This document shows positions 24,191 through 35,626 of a stretch of 64,000 nucleotides of DNA, in pieces. A program made the position numbers and the translations under genes. The number at the start of each line of letters is the position of its first letter. The first letter of the stretch is position 1. The notes under the pieces were generated by a model that was not told the origin of the DNA, did not search any database, and saw only the letters and a list, made by a program, of their open reading frames with translations. Origin of the DNA: Turritopsis dohrnii. Taxonomy: Eukaryota; Cnidaria; Hydrozoa; Anthoathecata; Oceaniidae. The stretch is from the NCBI GenBank assembly GCA_027922465.2, contig BQMF02000038.1:372001-436000 (forward strand), read 5' to 3'.

Positions 24191-26229
24191 TATACTCTAC
24201 TTTGACTTTCTTTAGTTTTCATTGTCTTTATGGATCCTCTAGAATACCAATGAACAGATAAAACAGTTTGAAATGTATAATAATGTTTTATTTCCTGCTG
24301 AAAGTACATGCACATGCTCACAGGAAAATGACTTGATCAATAGTATTCTATGATGAAACTTATTATATACATAACAATTTTCAAGTAAAGAATGCTTGCG
24401 TTTAAACATTACGTCACTTGGTAAGGCGTCTATATATAAAAGCAGTTTTGTTATTCATTATTGCTAGCAACTAAACTTGAAAAGGAGAAAGAATATAATC
24501 ATTCTATTTATATTCCTCTCTGCTGCTGAATTAAACTTTATATATAATTCTGATGATCACAATAACCTGTATATATTATATTGTCAAAAAAAATATATAC
24601 TTTACTCCTTTAGAGGTAATTTTATAGATGATGGCATTTTATTGCTATTGGAGAGAACAATCATTTGAAGATAATTGATATATATATACTGAAATTTCTG
24701 CAGATTTGTTTATATATGATTGGTGACTTTAATCAAAAGTGTTTGAATTCAAACATGTTTTAATAACATTCCCTGCTATTTAGGTGCCCCTTCACAGTCA
24801 TATGCTTTGTTAGTTGTATGATTATCGTATCAAGTTTGTTTGTAATTTTTTTGAAAGTTTTCTATAGTGAAACGGTAGAGAGGAATCTAAGTAGTGATTT
24901 TCCATGATTCATAAGGCAAGTTTTCCTAAATCGTGTTTCAATCAACAGAAAATTCATAGTTTTACCGAATTATATATTACTTTTTTTATGTTACTGTTTT
25001 GAATAACTGCCATTATTACAATACCATGTATGTAAGAGCATGTTACTATTAGAGCATTTTCTGCATAAAATTTTAAGAACACGTATTACAGAGGCATGAG
25101 AATACAGTAGATTTTTTATATAACCAAGTTTATGAAAGCTATTTATATATGTCCTACTCAGTCTACCAAGATTTTCAAGGTGTTCAATACACTCACATCA
25201 ACACAATGATTTTGCTTTAGATTGTTTATATTACTAAGATCTGATCCTAGCGTTTTTTGTAAAAAAATTGTCAATGGTTTCTGATTATGTTATAATGCAT
25301 GGTAATCAGGACATACGTGCATTTCACGAGCATTAGCAAAGTTGATCTTCGAAATGTGTACCTGAAAATTTGATACAACTTTCGGATTTGAACTTCATGA
25401 TGACGAATATTAGACTGCTTGAAATTGTACATGTTTGGAATAATGTTTATTTCTCCCTTGGGTTAACGTTACTGATTTTTCATTTCCCCTGTAGGTGTTA
25501 AGTGAGTCAGTCAGTCTGTGTAATTAGTTCTGAGTTATTTGCGCCCTCTTTAACGCCTTATTTTGTTATCTGTAACTTTTTCGGTTCAAAATCAGAAACT
25601 TTGATTCCTAGCATTAATTCTTGAAGGATAAGCATTCATAATATAATAATCTAAAGAATATTGCAATTGTTTTAATTTCTTGGTCTTATTTTGCGCTGAC
25701 CTTAAGGCCTAAGGGCCTCTTGTTTATACCTTTCAAAAAGTGTAATTAAGGCTTAACAAGTAATATCAGAAAGTATTGGCTACAAACAAAAGAAATGTGT
25801 GAACTGAAACCATATAATCAAGACAAGATAAACATTTGTTAAAGAAATTCTGTAAGAGCCAAAAGAAAGAAAAAAAAACTTTTTCAAAAAAAAAATTAAG
25901 GCGAAAAATCCATTAGAAATCTGCGTTTCAAACTTTGATTCGAAACAAGAAATAGCCATACACAGAAATCCAATTAAACAGAAATCCAATTAAAATCTTT
26001 TTAAGGTCAGACCTACCAAAAATCAGTGCATTAAATAAAATTTATCGAACGAAAGATTATTTAGAGCTAAAACATATACAAAAATAAAATGTTGTTGGCA
26101 AAATTTCAGATTTCAAGCTGTGCTTCAAAATCCTTGTCGTTCCCTTCACTAAAACAACACAAAAGTAATATGAAAAATGTCTAAGCAATTTTAATATACG
26201 AACTTCCTAAATAACTTAGGAAAGAGATA
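24191..26229. other. Intergenic, nothing recognised
   Basis: Very AT-rich with TATATA runs. No coding or repeat feature supported. Confidence 0.45.
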
Positions 26230-28131
26230 TAGTCAGGAAGCTGAGAGCCATTTTTTTTAAAAAAAGTGTCGGGCAAATTGAAACTTTCAGGGGTTACTCT
26301 ATATACTTAGGACATCTCAAAAACGTTTGCTGGCCTTTCTGAAATTTCTTCAGGGGCCCGTCCAGCAAAAAAAAGGTTTTGATGACGTCACAAGATCTTT
26401 TTAGGTAATCCTTTTTTTTTTCCTGCTCAAAATTTAATTATTTTTGGATATTTAAGTATAATGTGTAATACTGAGCAAAAAAAATTATTAAGTACAACAT
26501 ATCAAAGTCTTCAAAGGATCAAAAAATAATAATAACAATAATAATAATTGTAACAATAAAAGTTGTTAATTCTTATTCATTTTCAACCTCTTCATTATCC
26601 GAATCTTCGTCTTGTCCGTCGTCATCGTCATCATCGCTCTGTTCGTTTCCTTCGTCTGATGATAGATCAGAATCATTCTCATCATCCTCATCTTCATTGG
26701 ATACGCTGCCGTCATCAATATCCTCATTTTCGCAGTCCTTGCATGTACAAAGGTCAGTGCACTTGAGTTTATGTGAAACACAAATACATTGTTTGTTTGA
26801 ACATTTGGATTTTTGACAATGGCAAGCAATGAATTCGAGAAGATCATCAGGGACTGGCTCACGTAGCATCCATTGGATATCCAGTACTCCATTGTCCAAA
26901 CTCCAGCCGTATCCGTCTGGGCTAGGAATATTTGGACAGCTGATGAGGGCACTTTTCACAATTTTTGTGGCGTAAGTTACTCTCTTCAAATGGCAGAGCA
27001 AAACATCTTGCGTTGGTGGTAGTTGTTGAGGTTCAGGGGTCGTCTTCCTTGTACAAAACTTAAGATAGCGAGCTTCGTCAAGGTTTTTGCATTGCTTGAC
27101 ACCGTACAAGAGACAAACGAACTCTGCAATGGTTTCAAATAGTGCAGAATCGAATGTGAAACCTTCACCAAGTGCAGCAAAAGCATCGGCAAACCTTTCA
27201 TTCCCTGTCACCAAAACAAATGCCTTTTTCTTCTCCCGATACCATGGAATGCACTTGTGTAGTCATTTCCTGTGAAGCAGTGGAGTGCAGGTAAAGCCAT
27301 TGATACCTTTTCGCCAAGCTCACGAGAAATGCTACTGATGTCAAGGAGGCGCCTACGGTCACGGACACCGATTTCTACAAACAATTCAGTTTCAATGAAT
27401 TGATTATAGTATATGGAGTAGATTGCAATATCAGTATCCACTGTAGATATGCATGTCGTAGTGATACCTTCTGTAGCACAATGCTTTGCGCATAGAAAGA
27501 CTTTGGTGTCTGCCTCCTCCTGATTGGTGGAAACAGTTGTGTCTGTCCCTCTTCTTTACCATTTCAAATTTACGTTCTGCTTCCTCCAATTTTTTTTCGT
27601 AACGTACAATGATTTCGCCTTTTGACAAAGTGTCATTATATAATATGGTATTTCCCCATTCCGGTTTCCATAAGGCGATTTGATCTTCAAACCTTTCAAG
27701 AACAGCTTCAATGATAGGTTTGGAGCGAGAAATGTTCCTTCCGTCACATTCATTGTAAAATCGCTTCAGCTCACTCGGTTTTAGCACTTCTTTGTTGGTG
27801 ATCACTTTTTCAGTGACATGTTGGAAAACTCGTTCAGTTGCCTCATCGTAAGTTATTGCGTCTTTATCCTTTCTTGTGTAGTCTTTGTAGCAGGATCGAT
27901 GGTACCAAAAATCATAGGCAACTATCTCTTCCCAATCTTTTCCTGCTACATCTGCTTTCAGTTGCTTGTTGTCATCTTTCTCCTCCGCACACAACTTTAT
28001 TCTTTTGGCGGCCACTTCCGTAACACATTTTCTAAGTTCTTCGTAACCACTGCCGGACGACTTTGTCTTTGATTTGTAGCAAATGCAACATTGGTATGGC
28101 GCAACTACCTTTCCTGTAAAAAATAAAAAGT

Positions 28132-30878
28132 CAGCCGGCAAAAAGACGTTTTAAAAACGTCTTAAAGACGTCTTGGAAGACGTCTTAAATCCGTCTTAAA
28201 CTGGTCGGATTTGTCCGTTTAGAAAACGTCTTTTCAAGACGTTTTTAAGACGTCTTCCAAAACGTCTTTAAGACGTTTTTAAAACGCATTTTAGACGTTT
28301 AAAACTTCTTTAAGACGTTTAGAAAACGTCTTTCCAAGACGTCTTTAAGACGTTGTAAAAAGACGTTTTCTAAACGGACAAATCCGACTAGTTTAAGACG
28401 GATTTAAGACGTCTTTTTCTAACGTTTTAAAGACGTCATTTTATCTGCTAAAAACGCTTTTAAAACCACTTTAAGATGTGTTTTCAGGTGCGTTTCTCCT
28501 TGGGTAACAGAAGACTCATAATTAGTTTTTCAATGTCTTTATGTTTCAGTAATAATGAATGAATGAATGAATAAAGAAATCAATAAGAAAACTGATGATA
28601 AAATCTTCTTATTCAAATAAATATTTACATGTAGTTTATAAATTAATTGGGGTAACAAATAGCTCATAACACTGCCAAAGTTTAAAGCTGGTCATTATTA
28701 AAAAATATTCCGTAAAACATAAGTATAGTCTTTCATAAAATATAAAGGTATAAAAACGACTCTTGAAAAAGGGTTAGCTAAATCGAAGTAATGTTCAAAT
28801 TTTAGAAATTGGCATGGGTTGGAACTGTTTCTTGTTTGATTTTACTGCAACTAAAACTCAGAATGACAGAAACTCTTTGAAAACCAACCAAAAAGACATG
28901 CAAATAAAAATGGTGATTTTTCAATTAGCAGGAGCAGCTGTTGTTGTCATGTTTTCCTTCAGTGAAACAAGATCAGTTTTTAGTTCATCGCATGATTTTG
29001 TGTATTTCCTCTTCCTCAGCTTTTTTGACAGTAATCTAAAATACAAAAACCCTATTTAATGAGAGGTGTTGTAACAATCACAAAAATGAAAACATCTAGA
29101 GTAAACAGGACACATACCAGTAACTGCTTGATATATATATTCTTCTCACTTTTTTTTGTTATCATGTTAAGATAACAATAAGCAACTTGGGTGGAAAATA
29201 ATCTAAATAAAGAATGACAAACACTTTTAGCAGAACAGAACAAACAGAATGCAGAAAGGATACACACAATAAAGTAATGTGTGCAACAAGCATAGATAAG
29301 CATGAAAATTAAATTAAAGAAGTTAATTACCATTTCAGTATTAAATTAACAGCGTACTGGGAATCTGATATATTTACTTGGATTAGCTGAAACCTGAAAA
29401 ACAGGCAAAACATTCATGTCTATCATTAAACTCCATAGACATTTCGAAACATCATCGAAGTGTATATGACAGAACAACAAACTCATAACAAGCACAAAAA
29501 TTAAATATCACTGCAACAAACACAAGAATAACATAGATACTGATGTAATTTTATTTTTGAATCTTGAATATAAAAACAAATATGACAGACAAACTTTTCC
29601 AAAAACTCGTTATTGCGCTAGTTATTGGGTAAAATAAAATAATCTAGAGTATCTTAATCAAAGTGAAATGTCTGAACTTTAAATGTCTAAACTAAACTTT
29701 GCATCCATCATAGTAAAACAACCATCATTTAAGAAATTCATCTTTTTCGTACAACTTCAAAGTTCTGAATGGAAAAAAATATTTCATGCGTTCGAAAATT
29801 TGTTCTAAAATTTTTGCAATGTCATTGTGGATGGTTTCTATACCTATTGGTAGTGAGTTATTAATCAGAAATGATTACTACAGATAAATTTCTGATGAAT
29901 TACTGATTAATTTACTAAAAATTATAACTTATGATTTCATCCTTCAAAAAGGATTCCATAATTTCATGGTACTACATTATACTATACTGCTAGGATCACT
30001 TTTAATCATATGAATATTCTGAAGTAACTACAAGCAAAAACATCACAGTCATCATCTATCAGCCATCCACAAATCACTTCATTACATTACTACACTTCTA
30101 CTACTACATTAAACCAACGACAAAGCAAATTGAAACAGAAAAAATCTCTCACGGAATGAAACAGGAAAGTCAGTAAGTTGCTAATATAAAGTTAAACAAC
30201 AAAACTCAAAACTTGAAATATTGCTAGAGATCTTTATAAATAAAGCATAAATCTTCCACTACTGACTACTCACGCCCTCAAACTAACATAAACATTGACT
30301 TAATCTCAAGTAACAAAATCATATAGATTTATATATTTAAAATTATATTTAAAAAGTAAAAAACACTTACCGATTTACCAGCGAAGTCTTGGTTTATGCA
30401 ATGAGAAATCACAACTTCCAGAAATATTTTGTAAAATTGACGAACGGGAGATCCGATAATATTAGAAAATGTTTCAAAGCTTTTTACCAATGAAATGTAA
30501 AATTTTTTGCTACTTAAAAGAAAGATATAATAGTTGTTTTTGTAAAATTAAAAAAAAACTGACAAGTTTGAAACTTTTATATCAATATTTACGAATACAC
30601 TATTAATATTTACCCCCGTCATTTCTTCCCGCCACGCGCGAAATCGAAATTCAAGGACGTCTTAAATACGCATTAAAAACGTCTTTCCAAGTCCTCCTTT
30701 AAAACATGAATTCGACGGCATTGCGAAAACGATAATAAGACGTCTTCAAAACGTCTGATTCTAAGACGTCTTCTGAAGACGCATTATGGGCGTTTTAAAT
30801 GCGCATTATCAAGATACGTCTTATGAAGACCTAATTAAGACGAATTAAAGACGTCTTCAAAACGTCTTGTGCCGGCTG
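28132..30878. mobile_element. TIR element with AGACGTC-rich foldback ends, nested in the Academ intron
   Basis: The outer ends are CAGCCGGCA (28132-28140) and TGCCGGCTG (30870-30878), each followed inward by AAGACGTTTT-type words. The left 340 bases and right 215 bases are built from AAGACGTC, AAAACGTC and GACGTCTT in both orientations. Within the left end, 28180-28235 and 28357-28413 form an inverted pair of about 55 bases around TCGGATTTGTCCG. No target duplication is visible. The element fills nearly the whole intron: the splice acceptor lies 17 bases from its edge, so splicing could remove it. Confidence 0.75.
28921..30530 (-). pseudogene. Exon-like blocks inside the nested TIR element, unknown protein
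   Basis: Four minus-strand segments look like exons: about 30371-30530 (KSFETFSNIIGSPVRQFYK, donor GTAAGT), 29331-29393 (FQLIQVNISDSQYAVNLILK), 29118-29202 (LFSTQVAYCYLNMITKKSEK) and 28921-29035 (LLSKKLRKRKYTKSCDELK, stop). Acceptors and donors are good. Joining block 2 to block 3 makes a TGA, and block 1 lacks a Met, so it is decayed or mis-modelled. The arrangement is vaguely like a BEN domain, but I would not insist. Confidence 0.35.
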
Positions 30879-32078
30879 GGAGGTGGGTCGTGTCTGAATA
30901 AACAGGATGAAAAACAAAATAAGACTCTGTTTGAATGAATAAAATAGAATTTACTTACCAGTAGATCCTTTGCGACGTGATGATGATCGTAATTCTGATT
31001 CAGTGCTAGGTCTTTTTCTTGCCAATCTTTCACTTTCTTTTCTGGCCTTTTCTTCGTTTTTTCGATCTCGCTCAAACTTCTCTAAGCTTTTTTTGTGAGT
31101 GTAGTTGTTGTAGCATTTTTGATGGTATACAAGTGAAGCTGTCGAATCTGAATTCAATAGAGCTGTCACGCGTTCGTCACCTCTCACGATACTGTAAAAG
31201 GAATTAAAACAAAAATTTGATAAAGTTGGTAAAGTTTAGTAACCCTACCTCAGCAATTTATGGATAGGTGTAGGTAGCAAGAAAGCTAATAAACATCCAA
31301 AAATGAAAAATAAGTAAGTACCTTGCATGTTTTGCTTTTTGCAGTGATCCTTCAGAAAAATTTGCCAACTTTTTTTCAGTATTGTAAATTTCAAAATGCA
31401 AAATACAATTTCTTCCATTTGAAAAACCAGCAGCCATTATCAAAACAACAAACAAAAATTATTTAACCGGTTAACAAAAATATATATAAATCAGTCCCCA
31501 TCCAAACAACATTAAATCACAGCTGAAGCTTCTGATCTGCACAACACCGCAGGAATCAAAATTTCGCGCGTGAATGTCTGTCTACGTTTTTAAGCTCTGT
31601 TGAGTTTCAATCCCGGGCTTTCAAGACGGGGGTTGAACATTTTTAAACATTCTTGTTTGAACATAGAAACATCGGCAAAAGATAAAAAATATTAAACTAA
31701 ACTGGCAGTATTTAACATAAACAATATAAAAAGATTATTTACGAACTAATATATTTAAACTTTATTCATGTAACAAAGAAAAACTTTATAATGTACCCCC
31801 GGAAACACTTGAATAGATTTTCGTTCCATTTTCTGAACAATGCATAATGTTCTAAAGCATGCGATTCGAAAGCACAGATGGCAGACAAATTCACAAAAAC
31901 TGAATTGTTTATTTTTGTGATAGAAATCAGCTTATTTCTTAGCATTGAAGTAATTTTAACTGTTCCAGCAAATTTATTTTGTTTTACAGGATGTCTATGG
32001 GTCTTTTTTTCTAGGTTTTAATTTGTCCACCCAAAATGACATTTTTGATTTTTCAGATGGCTCTCAGCTTCCTGACTA

Positions 32079-35000
32079 ATACGAAAAAACACTCCACTTA
32101 CAGTACCATGCTTTGAAACGGGAAAAAAGCAAAGTCAGCTAATTAATTGTATTCCACCGTGTAACGTCAACACGAAAGTTGGAAGATGATGATGATGAAG
32201 AACAAAATCGGAACTGACATTCTCCTATCTCGTGAAACTACTATGCCTCCTCGCTCGCTTACGCTCGCTGCGGGGGCAATGATCGCTCATAAGAAATCTA
32301 TTATCCTTTATTTTTTATTTGTATTGAGATTTAACTATGAAGTGGCTTTCGAAAAAAATAGTGCTTTTTTTGCTGTTTTCGAAGACTTTTTCTGCTTTGG
32401 TTTCTTTTTGGTTTAACAAAGCCTACGATTGGTGAATGAAAGATATGTAATGGTTGCTTATCAAAACCTGATGTGATGCATTGAAGAGCATTGAAATACA
32501 CCTATGTTGAAATCTTATGAATGATAACCAGCAATTGATCCCAAGATAGATCCCTTGTACATTGAGAATTGTGTGGAAGTTTGATGTGATATGAACAATG
32601 CAAGATTTTTATCATTCTTCATTATGGAGCATTTCGTCGTATCCATTTGAGGGAAAACACAGATTCGCAAAGATTGAGTTTCAAATGCAAACAATTGACT
32701 TCCTCAAATCCGGTTATTGTGATGTACTTCAAAATTTGTTTAACTTGATTTGAATTATCTGATACCTTGATTATTGTTAAAGCTTTTTGTAACCTTTTAG
32801 TGCACTTTTACTCCTTGAAGCATCAATAGACAATCAAGATTTCTAATTTCAAAAATTATATTAAAACTATATGATCTTATATTATTATATTATATTATTA
32901 TTTTTATATTTAGATTATATAAAATATATACAGAACTGCCGTACAGGCTGTCAAGTGTCAACTTTTTATGACATACATGACTTGACAGCCTGGCTCTATT
33001 TTAATATTTATTATGTGACAATGGAATTGTACATGACTGTTGGAAATTATATTCCACAACTTTAATGCCTTATTATCTTGAAGATCATTTAGTAATTAAA
33101 TATGCTTCCATTATGTTTTAATACCCCATATTCAACAGTTGCTGTATAAACTGCAATTCCCAAATATCTGCAAACTGTAACTTGTGGCACACATCAGGAA
33201 TCAAACCAACATAATTTGTAAATTTAAACTGCATTTGGGTTGAACGTACAGCACAATTTTCGATTTTTTAGGGAAAATTGGATGTTGTTATTTTTATCAA
33301 AACAGTTTACACATATATCTGCTTAGCAAGAATTCAAAGTTAGTTCACTTTCGTTTTCAATGTTTTGCCACTATTAAAGATGGCTACCAATGCCTCATTT
33401 CAAAATGCCGAGCCAGGCATCTACCGCTTCGCTTATATATCATTGTTCAAAACGCTATTGGCTAAGTAAACTTTGAAAAATATAACTACGACCACATCCG
33501 AATATGAAATTGATAGTGTGAAAATGAAGGCCCTCATTCGAAAAATAATTAAAACGACGATTGGATGTCGATCAACTAACACAAAAACATTGATAATTAG
33601 GTGCCCAAATAAGAAAATCCGCCTGAAAAGGAAGCAGATAGATAGGTGCCCAAATAACAAAACGAGTCTACATCCAAAATGGAAGCTGTCCATAAACGAG
33701 GCCTCCGCTTCGAATTTACTTCATCGCAGCATGGATTCTTGAAACAGAGAAAGGAAGCGGGTATTCTGAAAAAAATTCTTCGCAAACATGTTACAATGCA
33801 CAGAATTGATTAAAAAAAAAGCAATTCCAAAAACATGTAAAAACTGCAGAAACATCCCTGGCCTCTTGACGTAAAATAAAATACAGAATTTCGTAATTAC
33901 GTAATTAGACCTTTCTTGTTTAACCAATGTGTTGGAGCTAAGCAACAAGTATGGCCTCGTTTTGAAGATTTTAATTTCATTTCATTACCTCAGTGCAAAA
34001 AGGAAATAATAAATTTTTAAAAGTAAAAACCGAAGATACTTGAAACAACAGAACACATGGAAACGAGGTCAAACTTGGGAAATGGCTACTGCGCAAAACA
34101 ATCCAACATATTGAAAACGTGGACGAAAAAGTATGGATGTTGAGCCCGAACTTAGGGGAAAGTTAAATTGTTATTAATAAACCAGGCGAACAGGTTCAAA
34201 GCTGTTAAGTGATGACGTCACAAAAAGGATAAAATCATGAAGTCACGGTATAGATGATAGCATATGGTTCATCTACCAATTTGAAAGCATCATAACTTCA
34301 TGGTGTAAACCTTGTAAAATTTGTTTGGGTTAGTGAGGGTTAGTTTCAGGCTATGCCTTGTTCATTCAGACTATTTTAAGAAGCTTCAACCGAGAACTTT
34401 GATGCTTTTAAATTGAAGATGAAGACACTCATACTGTGGACTCCAAACACCCAAAGAACAATTCTCGATTATACAAACCAATTTTATTGTATCTCTCTTA
34501 AGGGTTTGACGGGGCAACTAAGGAAGGCAGGAGGGGAAAACTGCTAGGGCGGAACGATTGGATTTAACTTTCTGCTGAAAATGACTCCTGCATTTATGAA
34601 GAATTCATGTTGACAAAAAGGGAGATCTCATTTGAGCTCAAACAGGATCATACTTCTGCCAGGACGCTTTTCTTTCACTGACACAAAAAAAGCGTGTAAA
34701 ATATATGTTAGTCATAACACTTGGACAGAGTAGGCTTTATTTAAAAATATTCAGTTCGAAACCAATAAATTTATGAGGTAGTTTATACGGTCGAACTTTC
34801 GCTTTGTCTAATGTAAATCAATTGACCTGCGATTAGATATTAGCAATACTTTTACTTAAGAATGCAAGGGTTTTCATAAGTACAGGTCATTAGATCTACA
34901 TTAAACAAGGCAACAATTCGAACACATAAACTACACTGAAAATATTTCAATCGAAAAAAATGTTTAAAAAATGTTATCTCCTTTGGATCTATAGATCCTC

Positions 35001-35626
35001 TTTAAATCTATAGGTCCCCTTCAGATCTATAGACACCCTCTAGGTACATCTATAAATCTATAGATTTGTGATCATAAAAGTTTGTGGTCAAAACTTTTTC
35101 CATCTGGATTAAGCGAGCAAATTATTGGCCAATGCCTCGTTCTTTCAGACGAAAATAAGAAACTTTTAACCATGAACATTTTGTTAGACGAGCACCCTTG
35201 AGTAATCCAGCATTGCATACAAAACCCCTTTGAAATTGTTAGCTAGATTAAAAGTAAATATTGGCCCCATAACACCTACAGGCGTTACCATACCTCCATT
35301 TTGACGCCCATAACAACATATGGGCGCTAGCAACTTAATGACATCAACAGTCACTACTGGTCTAACTCCCTTAAAAAACAAGCACTGTCTCGATTATACA
35401 AATTTTCAGCTCCGTCATTAACTATGTATATAAATAAATATATAAGAATCTAACCATTTGTATAAAAATCCTTTAAATAGAAGCGCAGTTAGCAAACATA
35501 CTCTGGATCAGAATCTGCATACTAGTACGCCCGTTCGCTTCACTACCAGACCAATTTGATTTTTATGTTATATTTGGCCAACCAAACATTATCAACGAAT
35601 CGCATGAATGGTTTGCATGGAAAACT
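32079..35626. other. Intergenic between Academ copy 1 and the SLC41 gene
   Basis: No supported gene. Noted: a short GC-rich patch GCTCGCTTACGCTCGCTGCG at 32253; a cluster of TCTATAGATC-type palindromes at 34988-35070; and an open minus frame at 35184-35381 with no recognised motif. Confidence 0.45.

Larger units (their letters stand above)
26573..31437 (-). pseudogene. Academ-like transposase: YHxxCYxxYT zinc region, XPG/FEN-like nuclease, CXC tail; frameshifted
   Basis: Exons are 31322-31437, 30959-31191 and 26573-28113; splice sites are GT-AG and phases agree (2, then 1). Exon 1 starts MAAGFSNGRNC. Exon 2 has VYHQKCYNNYT and a charged coil. Exon 3 has CCICYKSK and WYHRSCYKDYT, then a frameshift near 27520. 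The next frame shows NQEEADTKVFL, CISTVDTDIAIYS (acidic residues of an XPG-I domain) and HCFTGNDYTSAFHGIG, which resembles the GCDYxxxxxGIG helix-turn-helix of FEN1/XPG. A second slip near 27230 leads to VTGNERFADAF and a Cys-rich CHCQKSKCSNKQCICVSHKL segment like tesmin/TSO1 CXC, ending in an acidic tail. The nuclease N-terminus seems deleted. Inactive as read. Confidence 0.8.
26230..32078 (-). mobile_element. Academ-like DNA transposon, copy 1 (5.85 kb, with a nested element)
   Basis: The ends are a perfect 22-bp inverted repeat, TAGTCAGGAAGCTGAGAGCC plus AT, at 26230 and (reverse complement) ending at 32078. ATA is duplicated outside (26227-26229 and 32079-32081). Inside is one decayed minus-strand gene for an XPG/FEN-like nuclease with a CXC tail. 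About 2.7 kb of its second intron is another TIR element. The XPG nuclease plus a 3-bp duplication is what I recall of the Academ (AcademX) superfamily. The copy at 54955-56933 has matching ends and a matching gene fragment, and both share a TGACGTCA-containing stretch downstream of the gene. Confidence 0.8.

Noticed and set aside
26563..26952. Frames opposite the acidic tail of the Academ gene (His-rich and Met-rich peptides)
   Set aside because: Shadows of the GAT/GAA-rich coding tail on the other strands.
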